Of a DNA stretch of 15,226 nt, positions 4,867 to 12,763 are shown in pieces. This DNA is from Rhodospirillaceae bacterium (GTDB lineage Bacteria > Pseudomonadota > Alphaproteobacteria > Rhodospirillales > Magnetovibrionaceae). Under the pieces are notes generated by a model that saw nothing but the letters and a program-made list of their open reading frames with translations, was not told where the DNA came from and did not search any database. The DNA lies in the NCBI GenBank assembly GCA_002401565.1, contig NVTL01000008.1, positions 12,986 to 28,211 of the forward strand, written 5' to 3'. Made by a program: the position numbers and the translations under genes. Within the stretch, counting starts at the first letter, position 1, and every line of letters begins with the position of its first letter.

Positions 4867-6774
4867 CTAACCGAGGCCCATCAAATTGCGGGCAAAGTCC
4901 TTGGCGCTGAAGGCTTGTAAGTCGTCTACGGCTTCGCCCACACCGATGGCATGCACGGGCAGACCAAACTTATCGGCCAAAGCCACCACCACGCCGCCCT
5001 TGGCGGTGCCGTCCAATTTGGTCATGATCAGGCCCGTTACATCCACGGATTTGTGAAAAGCTTCGACCTGAGAATGGGCGTTTTGGCCGATGGTCGCGTC
5101 CAAGACCAATAGTGTATCATGGGGCGTGTCGGAATCGATTTTTTTCATGACCCGGACGACTTTTTCCAATTCTTCCATCAGATGGGTTTTGTTTTGCAGG
5201 CGGCCTGCGGTGTCGATGATCAATACATCCACACATTCGGTGCGGGCTTTTCCCAAGGCATCATAAGCCAGTCCAGCTGAATCAGACCCAATTTTGCGGG
5301 CAATCACCGGAGCCCCGGTGCGTTCGCCCCAGACTTGCAATTGTTCAATAGCGGCGGCGCGAAAGGTGTCACCTGCGGCCAGCAGGACCGATTTGCCTTC
5401 GTCGGTGAACCGTTTGGTCAGTTTGCCAATGGTGGTGGTTTTGCCCGATCCATTCACGCCACACACCAAAATCACGTGGGGTTTTAAGGTGGCGTTGATG
5501 GTCAGGGGCTTGGCGACCGGGGCCAGAATTTCTTCGATTTGGGCGGCAAAGGCTTCGCGCACTTCTTTGCCATCAACTTCTTTATCAAAACGTGTTTTGG
5601 ACAGGCCTTGGATCAGCTTCATGGCCGTACTGACCCCTAAATCTGCGGTGATCAGGACCTCTTCTAATTCTTCCAGCGCATCGTGGTCTAAACGGCGGCG
5701 CACCGTAAACACTTGGCCGATGCCAGAGGTCATCTTTTCTGATGATTTACCCAGTCCGGTGCGCATTTTTTTCAGCCACCCGCCCGCGCTGTCGCCGCTG
5801 GTGGTGGTGTAATCGCCCATGGCCGAGCCCCGTAATTCGCCGTCTTTCAGGGCGGTGACGGCAACATTGGCAATTTGCCCAACGCCCACGGGCTTAGCAA
5901 GACGGACCGGGGCAAAGCTTTCAGTGCGCCCAAAAGAATCCGTTTCCATCAGCACCGCATGAACTTTTCCGGTCAGCACGTTTAAGTGTTTGTCCTGAGC
6001 AGATGAGGCAATGTTTTCAAGCTGAATGAGCCGGTTTTTAACAACGGCATCTAAGACTTGATCTGCAAATTCGGCCGACGCAGTATCGGGCAAGGCCCGA
6101 AACGTGAAAGCCTTTATCGTGATAAAGCCCCAGCGTTTGACAGCTTTTACCGTGGCGGCAAACATCTCATCGGTTTCGCCGGGAAAGCCGGCGATGATGT
6201 CGGCGCCAAAGGTCATGCCGGGCCGCGCGTTGCGGGCCTCTGCCATTAGGGTATTGATCTGGGCCACAGTATGAGCGCGTTTCATCAATCCCAAAACCAC
6301 ATCGTCACCAGATTGCAGGCTTAAGTGCAGGTGCGCCACCAAACGCGCTTCGCTGGCCAAGACGTCAAAGAAGTCTTGGTTTAAAAGCGACGGGTCAAGC
6401 GTGCCCAAACGCAAGCGAAGCAAATCGGGGACGGCTTGTAAAAGCTCTGAAATCAGTTGGGCAAGGCTGGTGCCGTTATCTGCACCATACGCAGCCACGT
6501 TCGGCCCCATCAAAACCACTTCCGCATGGCCCGATTGAACAAGGTTTTGTACTTTGGCAATTATGGTGGCGATGGACGATGAGGTCGCGGTCCCTTGGGT
6601 TTTGGGAACGGCACAATACGTGCAAAGGCTGTCACATCCGTGGCTGACCAAAACAAAGGCCCGAGTTTGGTCATCAAACCCATGGCTTAAGGCACCCGCC
6701 ATATCTTCGACCTGATGAAGGTTCGGGGCGGGAAATGGGCTGTTTGTGGTGTCTTGATGGTCGGGCGTCGTCAC
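4867..6774 (-). CDS. ftsY: Radical SAM (MtaB-like, truncated)-FtsY fusion protein
   Basis: One uninterrupted 635-residue ORF. Residues ~35-260 are a radical SAM core of MtaB/MiaB type: the 4Fe-4S motif Cys47-x3-Cys51-x2-Cys54 (GCDSLCTYC), HLHLSLQSGDD at 148-158 and GADIIAGFP at 190-198. Residues ~268-316 resemble a TRAM domain. The MTTase N-terminal (UPF0004) domain with its three cysteines is absent. Residues ~319-635 are a full FtsY: amphipathic GGWLKKMRTGLGK (331-343), N domain, P-loop GVNGSGKTTT (439-448), DTAGR (521-525), TKLDGTAKGG (585-594). FtsY is the GTPase receptor that docks SRP-ribosome complexes at the inner membrane. GTG start with AAGGAC upstream and an in-frame TAG at 6814-6816, so it cannot extend further. 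Met319 lies at the domain boundary with only a weak GGGG ribosome site, so separate FtsY synthesis is possible. The usual arrangement is two adjacent genes. Confidence 0.93.
   Translation of the reverse strand: MTTPDHQDTTNSPFPAPNLHQVEDMAGALSHGFDDQTRAFVLVSHGCDSLCTYCAVPKTQGTATSSSIATIIAKVQNLVQSGHAEVVLMGPNVAAYGADNGTSLAQLISELLQAVPDLLRLRLGTLDPSLLNQDFFDVLASEARLVAHLHLSLQSGDDVVLGLMKRAHTVAQINTLMAEARNARPGMTFGADIIAGFPGETDEMFAATVKAVKRWGFITIKAFTFRALPDTASAEFADQVLDAVVKNRLIQLENIASSAQDKHLNVLTGKVHAVLMETDSFGRTESFAPVRLAKPVGVGQIANVAVTALKDGELRGSAMGDYTTTSGDSAGGWLKKMRTGLGKSSEKMTSGIGQVFTVRRRLDHDALEELEEVLITADLGVSTAMKLIQGLSKTRFDKEVDGKEVREAFAAQIEEILAPVAKPLTINATLKPHVILVCGVNGSGKTTTIGKLTKRFTDEGKSVLLAAGDTFRAAAIEQLQVWGERTGAPVIARKIGSDSAGLAYDALGKARTECVDVLIIDTAGRLQNKTHLMEELEKVVRVMKKIDSDTPHDTLLVLDATIGQNAHSQVEAFHKSVDVTGLIMTKLDGTAKGGVVVALADKFGLPVHAIGVGEAVDDLQAFSAKDFARNLMGLG
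5818..5820 (-). promoter_or_regulatory. Possible internal FtsY start codon
   Basis: An ATG for Met319 of the fusion ORF falls between the end of the TRAM-like domain (DGELRGSA) and the start of the FtsY membrane-targeting segment. Upstream is GGGG with a 7-nt spacing, a weak ribosome site. Initiation here would give a 317-residue FtsY of ordinary length. Whether it is used cannot be told from sequence. Confidence 0.3.
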
Positions 6775-6804
6775 GGTGCAGTCCTTTTTGTAAGTCTGTT
6801 GGTG

Positions 6805-6833
6805 TTTATAGACCTACACTTAGAAAACGGCAA
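6805..6833 (-). promoter_or_regulatory. Sigma70-type promoter for the fusion gene
   Basis: On the minus strand, -35 TTGCCG (6828-6833) and -10 TATAAA (6805-6810) are separated by 17 bp. The implied start site near 6798 leaves a leader of about 24 nt before the GTG start at 6774. This supports the truncated N-terminus as the real gene start. Confidence 0.6.
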
Positions 6834-6890
6834 GAAAACGCCATCGGACAAAAAAGACTAAATTTGCTTGGAAGTGGTTTGGGAAGTGGT

Positions 6891-6925
6891 GGTGTTGTCG
6901 GACAACTTGTTCTGCCGACAACACC
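6891..6925 (-). terminator. 11-bp inverted repeat after chemoreceptor gene
   Basis: Perfect arms GGTGTTGTCGG (6891-6901) and CCGACAACACC (6915-6925) enclose a 13-nt loop, 27 bp past the chemoreceptor stop. No T-run follows on either strand, so it is not a classic intrinsic terminator. It could protect the mRNA 3' end, act with Rho, or bind a protein. The left arm also contains GTTGTC-G-GACAAC (6894-6906), a second overlapping palindrome. Confidence 0.5.
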
Positions 6926-6952
6926 GTTCACGATAAGTTTAGGGTCAGCCCC

Positions 6953-8701
6953 TTAGGCCTGCTTGATATCGTTCAGGAATTTCTCGACCTGTTTGGATAA
7001 CGTTTCCGATTCTTCACCCAATTCCCGAGAAACTTCTAACACCTTCGTCGAGGCCGTTCCGGTTTCTCCGGCGGCCTGGCGCACACCTTCAATATTGGAC
7101 GACACATCAGCCGTGCCTTGTGCGGCTTGTTCCACATTGCGGGCAATTTCTTGCGTTGCGGCCCCTTGTTCTTCGACGGCGGCGGCAATTGCGGATGAAA
7201 TTTCGTTCAATTCGTTGATGGTCCCGCCGATGCTGCCAATGGCGGTCACGGCTTCTTGGGTTGCCCCTTGAACCCCTGAAATTTGCAGGCTGATTTCTTC
7301 GGTGGCTTTGGCGGTTTGATTGGCCAGATTTTTGACTTCAGACGCCACAACGGCAAAGCCTTTGCCCGCATCGCCCGCGCGCGCGGCTTCGATGGTGGCG
7401 TTCAAGGCCAGCAAATTGGTTTGATCGGCAATGTCGGTGATCATGGCCACAACTTCACCAATTTTATTTGCGGCTTCGGCAAGACCTTGGATTTTGCTGT
7501 TGGTGTTTTCAACTTCAACCACAGCCGTTCCGGCAATGGTCGTGGATTGCGACACTTGGCGAGAAATTTCGGTGATGCTGGCGGCCAATTCTTCGGAAGC
7601 CGAAGCAACGGTTTGTACGTTGACCGAAGCTTCTTCGGATGCGGCAGCCACAGCAGAAGATTGCTGCAAAGATTGCTCTGCAATCGCCGACATGGATTGT
7701 GCCGTTTCGTCCATGGACTGGGTCGATACATTGACACTTTTCAACATTGACGTGACATCATTGTCAAAAGCGGCGGTGATTTGATCTCTGAGCTTAACAC
7801 GACGGTCGCGTTCGGCTTGATCGGCCTCGGCTTGCTTGGCCATTTCTTGGTTTTTAATAAGGTTGTCTTTGAACACCTGAACCGACAGCGCCATTTCGCC
7901 AACTTCGTCTTTGCGACCCTGTGCTGGGACATCTACGTTGGCGTTGCCTTCGGATAATGTTTTCATGGCTTCGGTCATGCCCTGAACGGGTCTGGAAATG
8001 CTTCGCCCGATAAGGGTGCCAATGCCGACGCCCAAAACCAACGTTAAAAGGGCTGAAATCATCAACGTGCGTTCGACGGCTATTTCGTCGTGTTCAGCGG
8101 TAAGCAGAGCCTTTGCTGTGAATCTATCAATTTCTGTTAAGAGCCCCGTGATTTCTGTGATGAGCTTTTCTTGTTCGTGTTCGATTGTGGAAATGATGCC
8201 CGTCAGTTCTTGTTCTTCAGCACCCGCGTTAATCTGTTCAATGGCTTTTTGCACGGTGTGGTCATAGATTTTGTGTTCTTTAGAGATTATCTCGACCTGA
8301 GCAAGTGCACGCGTTAGTTCGTCTTTTTCAAGAGCGCTGAGGTGATCGGCCTTTAGGCTTTTGGCGATCAACTCGCGTACAGCATCAACTTCCTTCGCGA
8401 TCATCGTGCCATATTTGGTGAAATTTGCTTCTACTGCTTTGAGGTCTTGAGCGGTCCCCTTGCCATGACCGGACAGGCGCAGGATTTTTTCAAAACTGAT
8501 GGCTTGTTCTAATTGATTGATTTCGATTTCCGTCAAGGCGGCGACCAAAGGCATGTCGCGTTCGGCAATGCCTTGAATTTCATAGCCTAAATTTTTGACG
8601 TTTGAAAAGGCCACCGCAGATCCAATCATCGTAATAACGACGATGGTCGCGACGATACTCTGAATTTTATAACTAATCTTCCAATCAACAAAACTTAACA
8701 T
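6953..8701 (-). CDS. Methyl-accepting chemotaxis protein
   Basis: A 582-residue transmembrane chemoreceptor that signals to CheA/CheW. Layout: short cytoplasmic N-terminus, TM1 at about 13-32, an all-helical periplasmic sensor domain of about 180 residues (33-211), TM2 at about 212-232, HAMP about 233-285 (starting GRSISRPVQGM), then a long coiled-coil signalling domain. The hairpin tip is clear at 416-456 (EVVAMITDIADQTNLLALNATIEAARAG and on, shown here only as key parts). No C-terminal pentapeptide for CheR/CheB tethering is present. The sensor has long-helix character and no PAS or Cache motif, so the ligand is unknown. ATG start preceded by a run of seven G as the ribosome site. It is transcribed alone. 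Confidence 0.96.
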   Translation of the reverse strand: MLSFVDWKISYKIQSIVATIVVITMIGSAVAFSNVKNLGYEIQGIAERDMPLVAALTEIEINQLEQAISFEKILRLSGHGKGTAQDLKAVEANFTKYGTMIAKEVDAVRELIAKSLKADHLSALEKDELTRALAQVEIISKEHKIYDHTVQKAIEQINAGAEEQELTGIISTIEHEQEKLITEITGLLTEIDRFTAKALLTAEHDEIAVERTLMISALLTLVLGVGIGTLIGRSISRPVQGMTEAMKTLSEGNANVDVPAQGRKDEVGEMALSVQVFKDNLIKNQEMAKQAEADQAERDRRVKLRDQITAAFDNDVTSMLKSVNVSTQSMDETAQSMSAIAEQSLQQSSAVAAASEEASVNVQTVASASEELAASITEISRQVSQSTTIAGTAVVEVENTNSKIQGLAEAANKIGEVVAMITDIADQTNLLALNATIEAARAGDAGKGFAVVASEVKNLANQTAKATEEISLQISGVQGATQEAVTAIGSIGGTINELNEISSAIAAAVEEQGAATQEIARNVEQAAQGTADVSSNIEGVRQAAGETGTASTKVLEVSRELGEESETLSKQVEKFLNDIKQA

Positions 8702-8770
8702 GGTTCCCCCCCATAATGACGAAAATTCACACCTGCTTATTGTTGCCCTTAAGAGTGTGAAACTTGGTGC

Positions 8771-8799
8771 ATAAAACTATCAAACATTGGTAAAGTCAA
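8771..8799 (-). promoter_or_regulatory. Candidate promoter of chemoreceptor gene
   Basis: On the minus strand, -35 TTGACT (8794-8799) and -10 TTTTAT (8771-8776) are spaced by 17 bp. The -35 matches 5 of 6 and the -10 matches 4 of 6 consensus bases. The start site would be near 8764, giving a leader of about 60 nt. Confidence 0.45.
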
Positions 8800-8835
8800 A
8801 CAAAGATGTATAATTAATACTTGTTTGTAGTCTTT

Positions 8836-8857
8836 ATAGTATAGGGCTGAATACTAT
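8836..8857. repeat. 7-bp inverted repeat, possible operator
   Basis: ATAGTAT (8836-8842) and ATACTAT (8851-8857) flank an 8-nt spacer. Its centre lies about 80 bp upstream of the inferred chemoreceptor start site, which would suit an activator site, but no regulator family is implied. Confidence 0.3.
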
Positions 8858-8902
8858 GCTGTGTTCTTGCGAATGCTATGGTGTGTTGAGGTGGTTTTTC
8901 CC

Positions 8903-8943
8903 AAAATAAAACCCAGCACAGGGATGCTGGGTTCTACTTTTTT
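8903..8943 (-). terminator. Intrinsic terminator of the uptake/catabolic operon
   Basis: Arms AACCCAGCA (8910-8918) and TGCTGGGTT (8925-8933) form a 9-bp stem with a 6-nt loop. On the minus strand a T-rich tail (TTTTATTTT) follows; on the plus strand T6 (8938-8943) follows, so it could work both ways. It lies about 65 bp past the aminotransferase stop. Confidence 0.8.
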
Positions 8944-8997
8944 AGGACTGCTGGTAAAACTTGTTAATAGACTTGACCTAAACGGAGTTAAGGGGCG

Positions 8998-10308
8998 TCA
9001 GAGTACCTTGCGAAGGACATCTGCCGTGGTCTCGAACAATTGTTCAATTTCTTGCTTGTTGATAATGAGGGGGGGCGAAAAGGCCAGAACGTCGCCCGTC
9101 ACACGAACCATAAGTCCTTTTTCCCAAGCGGCCTTCATCACATCATAGGCGCGGGCTCCAACGGCCCCCGGACGCGAGGCGAGCTCGATGCCCGCCACCA
9201 ATCCAATGGTGCGAATGTCGGTGACGTGTTCCAGGCCTTTCAGGGCATGGGCGCAATCGGCCCAATGCTCAGATAGGTTATTCACGTTTTCGAACATGCC
9301 GTCTTCGACATACGCATCTAATGATGCCAACGCGGCCGCCGTTGCCAGTGGATGTCCGGAATACGTATAGCCATGGAACAGTTCAATGGGCGCATCGGCA
9401 TTGTCCAACATGGTCTGATAGATTTCATCCTTCACGCCAACGCCACCCATGGGCACAACGCCACTGGTTAGGCCTTTGGCAAAGGTGATGATATCGGGTT
9501 CGACATCAAAATAGTCTGACGCCGTTGCGCACCCCAGACGCCCAAAAGCGGTGATCACTTCATCAAAGATCAACAAGATATCGTGAGCATCGCAAATTTC
9601 GCGCAGACGTTTTAAGTATCCTTTGGGCGGCGGCAATACCCCCGTCGATCCCGCGACGGGTTCGACGATCACCGCGGCAATATTGGACGCATCATGCAGC
9701 GCCACGATGCGCTCTAAATCTTCGGCCAATTCGTATCCGTGTTCCACTTCGCCACGGCTAAATCCGTTTAGGTCCGGATTATGGGTGTGCCGCATATGGT
9801 CAACACCGTTTAACAATGAGCCAAAATACATGCGGTTTTTAACCAGCCCGCCGACAGAAATGCCCCCAAAACCAACGCCATGATAGCCGCGTTCGCGTCC
9901 GATCAAGCGCGTTTTGGTGCCTTTTCCACGACAACGATGATACGCCAAGGCGATCTTTAAGGCGCTGTCGACGGCTTCTGATCCTGAGTTTGTGAAAAAG
10001 AAGTGGTTGATGTTTTCGGGAAATATCTGTGCCAATCGATTGGACAATTCAAACGCCCCGTCATGACCGAAATTAAAGCCCGGAGCATAATCCAAAGTTT
10101 GCACGGCCTTCGTTACGGCTTCGACGATTTTGGGATGGGCATGGCCAGCATTGACACACCACAAGCCCGCCGTGCCGTCCATAATTTGACGACCGTCACT
10201 GCTTTTGTAATACATGCCTTTTGCGGATGCGATCATTCGGGGGTCTGCTTTGAAATCCCGGTTAGATGTGAACGGCATCCAATAGTTTTCTAGGTTGTTG
10301 GGTCGCAT
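8998..10308 (-). CDS. Omega-amino acid:pyruvate aminotransferase (class III)
   Basis: A 436-residue PLP-dependent class III aminotransferase of the beta-alanine:pyruvate type, converting an omega-amino acid and pyruvate to a semialdehyde and alanine. Visible features: substrate-end LENYWMPFT near the N-terminus, phosphate-binding NSGSEA (107-112), the YH pair that stacks on PLP (142-143), Asp249 in IFDE, and the Schiff-base Lys278 in TFAKGLTSG. Length is normal for the family. ATG start with an excellent AAGGAGG. It begins 17 bp after the malonate-semialdehyde dehydrogenase gene, whose enzyme would use malonate semialdehyde made from beta-alanine. Last gene of the operon, closed by a terminator. 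Substrate choice between beta-alanine, taurine, GABA and polyamine-derived amines cannot be settled by sequence. Confidence 0.93.
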   Translation of the reverse strand: MRPNNLENYWMPFTSNRDFKADPRMIASAKGMYYKSSDGRQIMDGTAGLWCVNAGHAHPKIVEAVTKAVQTLDYAPGFNFGHDGAFELSNRLAQIFPENINHFFFTNSGSEAVDSALKIALAYHRCRGKGTKTRLIGRERGYHGVGFGGISVGGLVKNRMYFGSLLNGVDHMRHTHNPDLNGFSRGEVEHGYELAEDLERIVALHDASNIAAVIVEPVAGSTGVLPPPKGYLKRLREICDAHDILLIFDEVITAFGRLGCATASDYFDVEPDIITFAKGLTSGVVPMGGVGVKDEIYQTMLDNADAPIELFHGYTYSGHPLATAAALASLDAYVEDGMFENVNNLSEHWADCAHALKGLEHVTDIRTIGLVAGIELASRPGAVGARAYDVMKAAWEKGLMVRVTGDVLAFSPPLIINKQEIEQLFETTADVLRKVL

Positions 10309-10325
10309 GATCTGGCCCTCCTTAT

Positions 10326-11837
10326 TTAAGCGTTGTGCGTATCGCTGCCGGAATGGAAATTAAACACCGCACCTTCTTTGATACCCGAAGGCCAGCGCGA
10401 CGTGATGGTTTTTAAGCCGGTGTTAAAACGCACACCTTCCATGCCGTGGATATGGTGATCGCCAAACAAGGACCGTTTCCACCCGCCAAAGGAATGATAC
10501 GCCACGGGAACCGGAATGGGCACGTTGACGCCGACCATACCAATGCGAATGCGTGAACAGAAATTGCGAGCCGTATCGCCATCGCGGGTAAAGATCGCCG
10601 TGCCGTTTCCATATTCATGGGTATTGATCATTTCAACCGCTTCTTCATAAGCATCAGCCCGAACCACGGACAATACGGGGCCAAAAATTTCATCGGTGTA
10701 AATGGACATGTCGGTGGTGACATTATCAAACAGACAACCGCCAATGAAATATCCGTTTTCATAACCTTGTAATTTTAAGTCCCGACCATCGACCACCAGT
10801 TTGGCTCCGGCGTCGATGCCTTGGCCGATGTAATCAACAATATTATCCAGACTGGCCTGCGTGATCACCGGGCCCATGTCTGAGGTTTGGTCCGTATAAG
10901 GTGCAACTTTTAAGGCTCTGATCCGGGGCGCCAAAACTTCGATCAAACGATCCGCTGTGTCCTCGCCAATGGCAACCGCCACCGAAATCGCCATGCAGCG
11001 TTCGCCTGCGGACCCGTATGCTGACCCCATCAAGGCATCGGCGACCTGTTCCATATCGGCATCAGGCATCACCACCAAATGGTTTTTGGCGCCACATAAC
11101 GCCTGTACCCGTTTGCCGTTTGCAGTGCCGCGAGAATAAATATATTCACCGATGGTGGTTGAACCGACAAAACTGATGGCTTCGACCAATGGGTTGTCCA
11201 ACAAGGCATCAACGGCTTCTTTGTCCCCATTGACCACATTGAAAACGCCCTTGGGCAGGCCCGCTTCATCCAACAATTCGGCAATGCGCAAAACCACAGA
11301 AGGGTCTTTTTCGGAAGGCTTCAAAATAAACGTATTTCCACAGGCCAAAGACACCGGATACATCCACAACGGCACCATCGCCGGAAAATTAAATGGCGTA
11401 ATGCCCGCAACAACGCCCAAGGGTTGGCGCACCGCGTACGTATCCACACCATTCGCCACTTGTTCAGAATATTCGCCTTTTAAAAGATGCGGAATGCCAC
11501 AGGCAAATTCGATGACTTCGATGCCACGGGCCACTTCGCCCTTGGCATCAGGAATCGTTTTGCCATGTTCCGCCGACAAAAGTTCTGCCAATTCATCAAT
11601 GTTTTGGTTCATTAAATCGCGAAAGGCAAACATCACCTTAGCGCGTTTTGCCGGCGGCGTTGCGGACCAACCTTTAAACGCTTCATGGGCAATATTGACC
11701 ACTTCATCGACGTCGGCTTTATTGGCCAAGACGACCTCGCCGGAGACTTCACCGGTCGCGGGATTGTGAATATCGGTCTTGCGTGTGCTGGAACCAGACC
11801 AAGCGGTGCCGTTCACATAATGGGCTTGTGTTTTCAT
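10326..11837 (-). CDS. mmsA: CoA-acylating methylmalonate/malonate-semialdehyde dehydrogenase
   Basis: A 503-residue aldehyde dehydrogenase of the MmsA/IolA type, oxidising methylmalonate or malonate semialdehyde with NAD and CoA, with loss of CO2, to propionyl- or acetyl-CoA. Visible features: TPFNFP (147-152), KPSE (173-176), NAD-binding GSTTIG (225-230), catalytic Cys281 in SAGERCMA, and ALCGAKNH (247-253). The last segment lacks the general-base Glu found in most aldehyde dehydrogenases, which is typical of this CoA-dependent group. ATG start with AAGGAT upstream. It lies 55 bp after the second permease gene and 17 bp before the aminotransferase. Together with the aminotransferase it would turn beta-alanine into acetyl-CoA. 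Confidence 0.95.
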   Translation of the reverse strand: MKTQAHYVNGTAWSGSSTRKTDIHNPATGEVSGEVVLANKADVDEVVNIAHEAFKGWSATPPAKRAKVMFAFRDLMNQNIDELAELLSAEHGKTIPDAKGEVARGIEVIEFACGIPHLLKGEYSEQVANGVDTYAVRQPLGVVAGITPFNFPAMVPLWMYPVSLACGNTFILKPSEKDPSVVLRIAELLDEAGLPKGVFNVVNGDKEAVDALLDNPLVEAISFVGSTTIGEYIYSRGTANGKRVQALCGAKNHLVVMPDADMEQVADALMGSAYGSAGERCMAISVAVAIGEDTADRLIEVLAPRIRALKVAPYTDQTSDMGPVITQASLDNIVDYIGQGIDAGAKLVVDGRDLKLQGYENGYFIGGCLFDNVTTDMSIYTDEIFGPVLSVVRADAYEEAVEMINTHEYGNGTAIFTRDGDTARNFCSRIRIGMVGVNVPIPVPVAYHSFGGWKRSLFGDHHIHGMEGVRFNTGLKTITSRWPSGIKEGAVFNFHSGSDTHNA

Positions 11838-11892
11838 TTTCTAAATCCTTGTGTTTCGTTATCCGTGTGGCTTTGGGGTATACACCTTGTGT

Positions 11893-12756
11893 TTAGCCAT
11901 GTTCTTCTAAGCCTCGTAAGCGTTCAGAGCGTCGTCTTAAAAATTCTAATGTGATCAAAAATGCGACGGACACCAAAATCAACAGGGTCGCCACCGCCAA
12001 AATGGTCGGGTTGATTTGTTCGCGCAGGCCTGAAAACATTTGTCTGGGAATGGTGCGTTGTCCTGGTCCCGCCAGGAATAAAACAACCACCACTTCATCA
12101 AACGAAGTCACAAAAGCAAACATCGCTCCAGAAATCACACCGGGGCGGATCAACGGAACCACCACATCAAAGAACGTTTTCAGGGGCGAGGCGCCCATGC
12201 TTAATCCCGCAAAATACAACGAGCGATCAAAACTGCTCAACGTTGCCGTCACCGTGATGATCACAAATGGCACACCCAGCGCCGCGTGGGCAATAACCAA
12301 CCCCACATAGTTTCCGGCGAGGCCAAATTTTGTGTAAAAGAAAAACATGCCCGCAGCGATGATGATCAACGGCACAATCATCGGCGACAACAACAAGGCC
12401 ATGATCAAACGTTTAAAAGGCATGCGTTGGCTAGACAATCCAACCGCCGCCATGGTGCCCAAGGTCGTCGACAAAATCGTCGCAAAAAAACCAATCACAA
12501 AACTGTTTTTTATCGCCAATATCCAATTGGGATTGGTGACGATGGCATCGTACCAACGGGTCGAATACGCCGATGGCTCGAACGTCACCATGCCTTTGGT
12601 AAACGTAAAATAAGGTTCCACATTAAACGACAGGGGAATGATCACCACAATGGGTATGATCAGGAACAACAACACGGCAAAGGCGGTATATTTCAGGGCA
12701 TAAGCCCCCAATTTGTGCCAAATCGTGTAATAGCTTGGAAAAGAGTTCGTCATCAT
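11893..12756 (-). CDS. ABC transporter permease, PotC-like
   Basis: A 287-residue inner-membrane subunit of a spermidine/putrescine-type importer. About six membrane helices are visible, the first at about 24-44. The cytoplasmic EAA loop that contacts the ATPase is at about 183-206 (AGLSMGASPLKTFF...PLIRPG). The C-terminus is short, charged and cytoplasmic (RRRSERLRG). ATG start with AGGGTGATC upstream, only 7 bp after the PotB-like permease gene, so translation is likely coupled. It pairs with that permease to form the channel. The transported compound is unknown, but the neighbours point to an omega-amino acid or polyamine. Confidence 0.93.
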   Translation of the reverse strand: MMTNSFPSYYTIWHKLGAYALKYTAFAVLLFLIIPIVVIIPLSFNVEPYFTFTKGMVTFEPSAYSTRWYDAIVTNPNWILAIKNSFVIGFFATILSTTLGTMAAVGLSSQRMPFKRLIMALLLSPMIVPLIIIAAGMFFFYTKFGLAGNYVGLVIAHAALGVPFVIITVTATLSSFDRSLYFAGLSMGASPLKTFFDVVVPLIRPGVISGAMFAFVTSFDEVVVVLFLAGPGQRTIPRQMFSGLREQINPTILAVATLLILVSVAFLITLEFLRRRSERLRGLEEHG

Positions 12757-12763
12757 TTCAAGA

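Larger units (their letters stand above)
8702..8997. other. Regulatory gap between aminotransferase and chemoreceptor
   Basis: These 296 bp hold the terminator of the aminotransferase operon (8903-8943), a 7-bp inverted repeat ATAGTAT/ATACTAT (8836-8857), the chemoreceptor promoter (8771-8799), and a TTCACAC/GTGTGAA repeat (8726-8761) inside the likely 5' leader. No gene is seen. Confidence 0.6.
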
